Positions 15,877 through 19,969 of a stretch of DNA of 19,969 bases are shown here, piece after piece. The DNA comes from Coriobacteriia bacterium (lineage in GTDB: Bacteria > Actinomycetota > Coriobacteriia > Anaerosomatales > SLCP01): assembly GCA_007125735.1 (NCBI GenBank), contig SLCP01000190.1, positions 1 through 19,969 of the forward strand, given 5' to 3'. The position numbers and the translations under genes are program-made. Position 1 is the stretch's first letter. Every line of letters begins with the position of its first letter. The notes under the pieces were generated by a model. That model was not told where the DNA came from. It did no database searches and saw only the letters and a list, made by a program, of their open reading frames with translations.

Positions 15877-16046
15877 GCACCACTGGCTCGGCACGTGCAG
15901 GCGAGTCGCGGTTCTCGCCACGTCCCCGGCTCGGTGACAGAACGGCAACGCCATCTGGCGGCCCTCGATCCACGCATCCTATGCTCGCCGTGCAACGACG
16001 GAATCCTGCATCCACACGAGGCGGCAGGCGCGTGAAAGGCACTGCG

Positions 16047-16418
16047 ATGGGCAGCATCATGGACCTCCTGCAGATCGGCGGCGGCATCGTCCTGTGCGCG
16101 GGCTACGTCCCGCAGATCCGGCGCATCATCACGACGCGCTCGGCCCACGACCTCAGTCTGTCGATGTGGCTCAGCGTCCTCGCCGGCCTCATGGCCATGG
16201 AGGTCTACGCCGTCCACCTGCTCCTCACGACCGGGACCGTCGCCGTGCTTCTCACCAACACCGTGAGCCTGCTGTTCAGTGTCGCGATGGTGAGCCTCAT
16301 CCTCACGTACGGAGCACGCCCTGCCGGGATGCGTCTGCTCCCGAGGCTTGCCGCACGCATCGTACACGCCGATGCCGCACCAGCCGTCGTGCTCGCTGAG
16401 GTCGAGCAGGCTGCCTGA
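16047..16418 (+). CDS. SemiSWEET/PQ-loop small transporter-like protein
   Basis: A 123-residue protein with one three-helix unit of the MtN3/PQ-loop family. The PQ motif is in GYVPQIRRIITTRSAHDLSLSMW (Pro22-Gln23), followed by a second helix (VLAGLMAMEVYAVHLLL) and a third (VAVLLTNTVSLLFSVAMVSLIL). SemiSWEETs of this size act as dimers in sugar or other small-solute transport; the substrate here is unknown. ATG at 16047 with AAAGG upstream is chosen. An open frame continues back to a GTG at 15873 that overlaps the antiporter stop, but the added residues are Arg/Pro/Ser-rich and look non-coding. The C-terminal tail of about 35 residues beyond helix 3 is Ala-rich. Confidence 0.75.
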   Translation: MGSIMDLLQIGGGIVLCAGYVPQIRRIITTRSAHDLSLSMWLSVLAGLMAMEVYAVHLLLTTGTVAVLLTNTVSLLFSVAMVSLILTYGARPAGMRLLPRLAARIVHADAAPAVVLAEVEQAA

Positions 16419-16529
16419 TCGCAGGGCTGACCCTGTTCACCGCCATGCAGTGGTCCCGCCCTGATGCAGCACGCCCGCATTGGGGAACACACTGCGTATG
16501 GAACCGGATCAGTCCGAGAGGTGATCGGC

Positions 16530-16934
16530 ATGGACATGGACGTCTATCGAGCACGCATCGACGAGTACAGAGACCGTATCCCCGAGATACGGGAACGCAT
16601 AGACGAGTGGCGCGAAGAGCTGCCCGAGCCCGAGGTCATCGAGACCGCGGCGGGTGCGGCCATGTTCGGGCTCGGAGCGGTGGCTGCGGTGTGGACTTCA
16701 CTCAGCGGACGGCGGGGCATCTGGGCGTGGTTCCTTCCTGCCGTACTGCTTACCGGAGGGGCCGCTCTCCTCATCGCCGGAGCACTCCAGATCAGAGAAG
16801 AGCGCATCGAGGTCGCCGAGGAGACCGTGCGTGCCGAACTCGGACGGCTCGACCCCATCGCGCGCGCCAAAGTGATGAAGGACATCGCAGAGGAGCAGCT
16901 CTCAGTACTCACGCGCAAGACCGAGACCGAATAG
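16530..16934 (+). CDS. Hypothetical two-helix membrane protein with charged helical ends
   Basis: A 134-residue protein that I do not recognise. ATG at 16530 has GAGAGGTGA about 6 bases upstream. The N-terminus is a charged amphipathic helix with an imperfect internal repeat (RIDEYRDRIPEI then RERIDEWREEL, about 9-31). Two membrane helices follow (about 38-58 and 65-87), joined by a short turn SLSGRRGIW. The C-terminal segment (about 88-134, EERIEVAEETVRAELGRLD...) is again charged and probably helical or coiled coil. With both termini charged and a tight turn, a helical-hairpin topology is likely. It lies 15 bases before the flavocytochrome gene and may be co-transcribed with it. Confidence 0.68.
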   Translation: MDMDVYRARIDEYRDRIPEIRERIDEWREELPEPEVIETAAGAAMFGLGAVAAVWTSLSGRRGIWAWFLPAVLLTGGAALLIAGALQIREERIEVAEETVRAELGRLDPIARAKVMKDIAEEQLSVLTRKTETE

Positions 16935-16949
16935 CAGCCCGGCGGCACG

Positions 16950-18284
16950 ATGGCACGTCGGTCCGGAGAGCGTGCTTACCGAACGCGTGCCGCACTCGGC
17001 ATCGCGATTTACCTGGCGCTTGCCTTCGCGCCGCTCTCGCTCATGCTCCTCTCGCCGCTCGGGCCCGCGCGAGCGCCCCTGCAGGAGTTCGCGGTGGCGC
17101 TCGGCTTCGTGGCGCTCGGTATCCTCGGCACGCAGTTCGCCGTCGCCGCCCGTATCGGTCGCCTCAAGGCACCCTACGGGGTCGACGCGGTCTACTACTT
17201 CCATCGCAGGATGGCTGTCGTGGCGCTCGGTCTTGCGGTCGCCCATCCCGCCTTGCTGATCGCGGAAGCGCCCGGGCGTATCGGTCTCCTCAACGTGGTC
17301 ACGGCCCCGTGGCCGGCGAGGTACGCGGTCGCGACGGTTGCAGTACTCGCGGGAATCATCGCGACCTCACTGTGGCGCCGCAAGATCAGGCTTGGGTACG
17401 AGACGTGGCACGCCGGACACGGTCTCGCTGCTCTCGTGATTCTCGTGCTCGCCGCACTCCACGCGACCGGAACCGGGATCTACACGGATGACTGGAAGAT
17501 CTCGGCTCTGCTCTTCTACCTAGCGATATGGGTCGCAATACTCGGCTACATCCGTATCGGTAAACCAGTCGCACAGTTGCGACGCCCGTATCGCGTGACT
17601 CGCGTCGAGCGTGAATCCCCGGACACGTGGACGCTCACGTTCAGCCCTGAGGGACACGACGGCCTCCGGTTCAGGCCTGGTCAGCATGCATGGATCACCC
17701 TCGGCCGGTCGCCGTTCTCGTTCGAAGCCCATCCCTTCTCGTTCTCTTCCAGCCCAAACAGGGAAGGTGGCGGTTTCGACATGACCATCAAGGAGTTGGG
17801 GGACTTCACGTCGACGATCGGGACGTACGGCCCCGGGACGATCGCTTACGTCGATGGCCCGTTCGGCGCGTTCACGACGGACCGTCACCCGGCTACGCGC
17901 TACGCGTTCATCGCCGGGGGCGTCGGCATCACTCCGCTGATGAGCATGGTGCGCGATGCGGCCGACCGGGGCGACGAGACGCCGATATCCCTCGTATACG
18001 GTGCTGCCACCCGAGAGGACCTCGTCTTCTCCGCCCAGCTCGACGAGTTGTCCTCCCGAATCGATCTCGCCACCACCTACGTGCTCGAGGACCCCCCACA
18101 GGACTGGGAGGGCGAGACCGGCATCATCACCGGAGAGGTCCTCGAGAGGTCCCTCGGCTCCGTCGATGCATACGAGTACTTCATCTGTGGCCCCCCGGCG
18201 ATGATCGACGGGGTGGCGCGGTCACTCGAGGATCTGGGTGTCGACAAGCGGCGCCTGCACTACGAGCGCTTCGAGATCGCCTAG
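16950..18284 (+). CDS. Ferric-reductase-like transmembrane flavocytochrome
   Basis: A 444-residue membrane oxidoreductase of the ferric reductase/NADPH-oxidase superfamily. The N-terminal half (about 15-205) has six helices with two histidine pairs suited to two hemes: His85/His99 (YYFHRRMA, VAHPALL) and His157/His171 (HAGHGL, LAALHATG), each pair 14 residues apart; His154 is an extra candidate. The C-terminal half is a ferredoxin-NADP reductase module: FRPGQHAWI (about 241-249), the FAD motif HPFSFSSSP (about 261-269), the NAD(P) motif AGGVGITPLMSMVR (about 322-335), and YFICGPPAMID (about 410-420). It should pass electrons from cytosolic NAD(P)H through FAD and heme across the membrane to an unknown acceptor such as ferric iron or oxygen. 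The ribosome site is weak. A 30-codon gene follows within 11 bases. Confidence 0.88.
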   Translation: MARRSGERAYRTRAALGIAIYLALAFAPLSLMLLSPLGPARAPLQEFAVALGFVALGILGTQFAVAARIGRLKAPYGVDAVYYFHRRMAVVALGLAVAHPALLIAEAPGRIGLLNVVTAPWPARYAVATVAVLAGIIATSLWRRKIRLGYETWHAGHGLAALVILVLAALHATGTGIYTDDWKISALLFYLAIWVAILGYIRIGKPVAQLRRPYRVTRVERESPDTWTLTFSPEGHDGLRFRPGQHAWITLGRSPFSFEAHPFSFSSSPNREGGGFDMTIKELGDFTSTIGTYGPGTIAYVDGPFGAFTTDRHPATRYAFIAGGVGITPLMSMVRDAADRGDETPISLVYGAATREDLVFSAQLDELSSRIDLATTYVLEDPPQDWEGETGIITGEVLERSLGSVDAYEYFICGPPAMIDGVARSLEDLGVDKRRLHYERFEIA

Positions 18285-18294
18285 GAGGGTTGCC

Positions 18295-18387
18295 GTGCGC
18301 CACCGCTACACGGATATGCTGGTCGCGGCGACGGTCGTCCTCGGGCTCGCGGCCTCGCTCGCTGTGGCTCTGGCGCGCACGCAGTGA
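18295..18387 (+). CDS. Small 30-residue single-helix membrane protein
   Basis: GTG at 18295 is preceded by AGGAGGG at 18283-18289, which overlaps the flavocytochrome stop codon with about 5 bases' spacing, the best ribosome site in this part of the window. The 30 codons encode a charged start (MRHRYTD), one hydrophobic helix (LVAATVVLGLAASLAVALA) and an ARTQ end. The pattern of positive N-terminus, one helix and short tail fits a small membrane accessory subunit, perhaps of the preceding flavocytochrome. The strong ribosome site and clean helix support real coding; no family is recognised. Confidence 0.6.
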   Translation: MRHRYTDMLVAATVVLGLAASLAVALARTQ

Positions 18388-18416
18388 GGGGCCTGTGCCC
18401 CGTCAACGCGTGTTGA
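18388..18416 (+). other. Tandem short inverted repeats between the flavocytochrome unit and azlC
   Basis: Directly after the small gene's stop, GGGGC-CTGT-GCCCC (18388-18401) forms a perfect 5-bp hairpin. One base later TCAAC-GCGT-GTTGA (18403-18416) forms a second. Neither is followed by a T-run, so it is not a standard intrinsic terminator; an mRNA-stabilising, attenuator or operator role is possible. Weak call. Confidence 0.3.
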
Positions 18417-18486
18417 GTCTCCCTGCGCTAAGGCGTAGAGTTCGATGTCTGCCGACGAGCCGACCTGCCGAGGAGTTTCCTGTCGC

Positions 18487-19245
18487 ATGCCCGATCGAAC
18501 TGCCGCACACACCGCGTCCGACCGCGCCCGCACCGCCCGGAGCATGCTGGCCGGAGCGAAGGATGTGTCCCCCATCATCCTCGGCATCGTCCCGTTCGGC
18601 CTCGTGGCCGGTGCCGCTGTGGTCGAGGCCGGATTCGGGTTGGTCGAGGCGATTGGGATGTCGCTACTTGTCAACGCCGGGGCGTCCCAGATAGCGGCGA
18701 CCGCGCTCTTCGCCGAGGGGGCACCGCTGTGGGTCGCCATCGGGACGGCGCTGGTGATCAACGTCCGCATGCTCATCTATGCGGCATCATTCGCACCAGT
18801 GGTCGTGCCTCACACGAGCCGTCGCGGCCGCGTGTTCCTCGGCCACCCGTTGGTGGATCAGTCCTACGCCGTGACGATGACCCGCGGCCGCTTCCGCGAC
18901 GACGTCGACGTGGTGCCGTACTACGTCGGCTCGTGGCTCATCCTCGCGTCACTCTGGCAGGTCTCCAACGTGGTCGGCGCGCTCGCGGGACCGTTCGTGC
19001 CACCCGAGTGGTCGCTCGATTTCACCATTCCGCTCGTGTTCCTCGCGATGCTCGTGCCCGTGCTCAAGCGCCGCACCGACATCGAGGTCGCACTCGTGAC
19101 CGGTTTCGCTGCGGCCCTTCTGGTACCGGCGCTACCGATGCAGACAGGGCTTCTCGCCGCCATAGCGGCCGGCTTGGGCTGGGGAGCACTGCGTCATAGC
19201 GACGAGCGCAACCGCACGGGCGCTCGGACGGGGGCTTCGAGATGA
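18487..19245 (+). CDS. azlC: AzlC family branched-chain amino acid exporter, large subunit
   Basis: An integral membrane protein of about 252 residues with the AzlC layout: GAKDVSPIILGIVPFGLVAGAA near the start, then SLLVNAGASQIAATALFAEGAPLW, VINVRMLIYAASFAP and DQSYAVTM, all conserved features of this family. AzlC works with AzlD to export branched-chain amino acids and their analogues. The start is uncertain: ATG at 18487 follows GAGGAG at 18470-18475 at a long spacing of 11 bases, while an in-frame ATG at 18445 would add 14 unconserved residues and has a poorer site. The stop overlaps the azlD start. Confidence 0.88.
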   Translation: MPDRTAAHTASDRARTARSMLAGAKDVSPIILGIVPFGLVAGAAVVEAGFGLVEAIGMSLLVNAGASQIAATALFAEGAPLWVAIGTALVINVRMLIYAASFAPVVVPHTSRRGRVFLGHPLVDQSYAVTMTRGRFRDDVDVVPYYVGSWLILASLWQVSNVVGALAGPFVPPEWSLDFTIPLVFLAMLVPVLKRRTDIEVALVTGFAAALLVPALPMQTGLLAAIAAGLGWGALRHSDERNRTGARTGASR

Positions 19246-19568
19246 GTGCTGCCGCTGCATTCTGGACGCTCATCGTGCTCCTCGCCGCGGGCACGTTCCT
19301 GATGCGCAGCATACCCCTGTGGCTCCACGGGCGCTCGCTCATGCCCCGCTGGATCGATCGGTTCCTGCGATACGTGCCCGCCGCTGCGCTCACAGCGCTT
19401 ATCGTGCCCGGCGCGCTGTACGTGCGATCGAACGGCGACTACGAATTCGCCCCGGAACGCATCGTGGCAGCTGGCGTCGCACTGCTGATCGCGCTCAGGA
19501 CGAGGAGCGTGGTGGCCACGATGCTCGGCGGCATGGCGGTGTTGTGGGTGGGGCAGATACTTCTGTGA
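19242..19568 (+). CDS. azlD: AzlD family branched-chain amino acid exporter, small subunit
   Basis: A 108-residue, four-helix protein starting at ATG 19242 in an ATGA overlap with azlC, so the two are coupled. TFLMRSIPLWL in the first part, RFLRYVPAAALTALIVPGAL and the final helix MLGGMAVLWVGQILL are typical of AzlD. It is the obligate partner of AzlC in the exporter. Length is normal for the family. Confidence 0.88.
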   Translation: MSAAAAFWTLIVLLAAGTFLMRSIPLWLHGRSLMPRWIDRFLRYVPAAALTALIVPGALYVRSNGDYEFAPERIVAAGVALLIALRTRSVVATMLGGMAVLWVGQILL

Positions 19569-19601
19569 CGACACGACATCGAGCAGAAGTAGGTGGGCCT
19601 C

Positions 19602-19969
19602 GTGAAGCTTCGCATCGTACTCGGCATACTCCTGCCGCTCTGCGGCCTCGGGCTCGCTGCGTGCGCACCGGGCGAGTCGGCCGACGAGGGCCTGTCGATG
19701 CCTGCGGACGGTGAGGGCGTCGAGCTCCCCGACCCCGGTCGAGACGGAGAAGCCTCCCTCGAGCAGGCCCTGTCCGAGCGCCGATCGGTCCGCTCGTTCG
19801 CAGACGCCCCGCTCGACATGCGCGCGATCGCGCAGCTCCTCTGGGCAGCGCAAGGAGTGAGCGACCCCGCACGCGGACTGCGCACGGCGCCCTCTGCCGG
19901 CGCGACCTACCCGCTCGAGACGTACGTGGTCGCCGGGAACGTCACCGGTCTGGAGCCGGGTGTGTACCG
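19602..19969 (+). CDS. Partial lipoprotein nitroreductase (SagB-like), cut by the window edge
   Basis: GTG at 19602 with AGGTGG at 19591-19596 opens a frame that runs to the right edge (122 codons visible). The first 21 residues are a lipoprotein signal peptide: KLR, a hydrophobic core and the lipobox LAAC with Cys21. An acidic linker (about 22-48) follows. The domain start SLEQALSERRSVRSFADAPL, then IAQLLWAAQG and the segment with APSAGATYPLETYVV, match SagB-type/nitroreductase-family FMN enzymes. These enzymes have roles from flavin-dependent reduction to azoline oxidation in peptide modification. The exported, lipid-anchored form points to an extracytoplasmic redox role. The FMN-binding C-terminal part lies outside the window, so the subfamily is uncertain. 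Confidence 0.78.
   Translation, partial: MKLRIVLGILLPLCGLGLAACAPGESADEGLSMPADGEGVELPDPGRDGEASLEQALSERRSVRSFADAPLDMRAIAQLLWAAQGVSDPARGLRTAPSAGATYPLETYVVAGNVTGLEPGVY

Noticed and set aside
15873..16046. Possible 58-residue N-terminal extension of the PQ-loop protein from a GTG overlapping the antiporter stop
   Set aside because: The overlap looks attractive, but the residues are Arg/Pro/Ser-rich and unlike any SemiSWEET N-terminus, and a ribosome site exists before ATG 16047.
1..19969. CRISPR arrays, tRNA/rRNA genes, insertion sequences, phage or toxin-antitoxin genes
   Set aside because: No direct-repeat array, cloverleaf, transposase or terminal inverted repeats were seen on reading both strands.

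Overview
The window is densely coding, G+C-rich bacterial chromosome with many GTG starts, short intergenic gaps and long antisense shadow frames. The gene content (Si-citrate synthase, a beta-lysine osmolyte pair, an archaeal-order Mrp module) would fit a deep-branching actinobacterium such as a Coriobacteriia/OPB41-like lineage, possibly salt-adapted. That placement is inference, because no rRNA or marker gene is present. I saw no tRNA, rRNA, CRISPR array, insertion sequence or phage gene.

Layout. Left part (1-6160): the N-terminus of a membrane protein (minus strand, running off the left edge), a divergent MntP-like cation exporter, a convergent citrate synthase, an overlapping minus-strand pair ablA-ablB (lysine 2,3-aminomutase and beta-lysine N-acetyltransferase, which make the compatible solute N-epsilon-acetyl-beta-lysine), and a GltS-type sodium:glutamate symporter followed by a likely intrinsic terminator. 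Centre (6325-15876): a tightly packed plus-strand operon of ten genes encoding a Mrp/Mnh-type cation:proton antiporter. Its order is E-F-G-(MbhD-like)-(MbhE fused to B)-C-D, the order of the antiporter half of archaeal membrane-bound hydrogenases, not the A-B-C-D-E-F-G order of classical bacterial Mrp. Three further D/NuoL-like antiporter subunits follow, the last carrying a cytoplasmic helical extension of about 280 residues and a final membrane helix. Right part (16047-19969): a SemiSWEET/PQ-loop protein, a small two-helix membrane protein, a ferric-reductase-like flavocytochrome, a 30-residue single-helix protein, the azlC-azlD branched-chain amino acid exporter pair, and the start of a lipoprotein nitroreductase (SagB-like) cut off by the right edge.

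How the genes work together (inference): acetyl-beta-lysine synthesis, sodium-driven glutamate uptake and a large sodium/proton antiporter sit side by side and together look like an ion- and osmo-homeostasis island. The most unusual element is the antiporter complex: four antiporter-like subunits without any hydrogenase or NADH-dehydrogenase subunit, one lacking the conserved TM8 lysine and one with an unfamiliar C-terminal arm.
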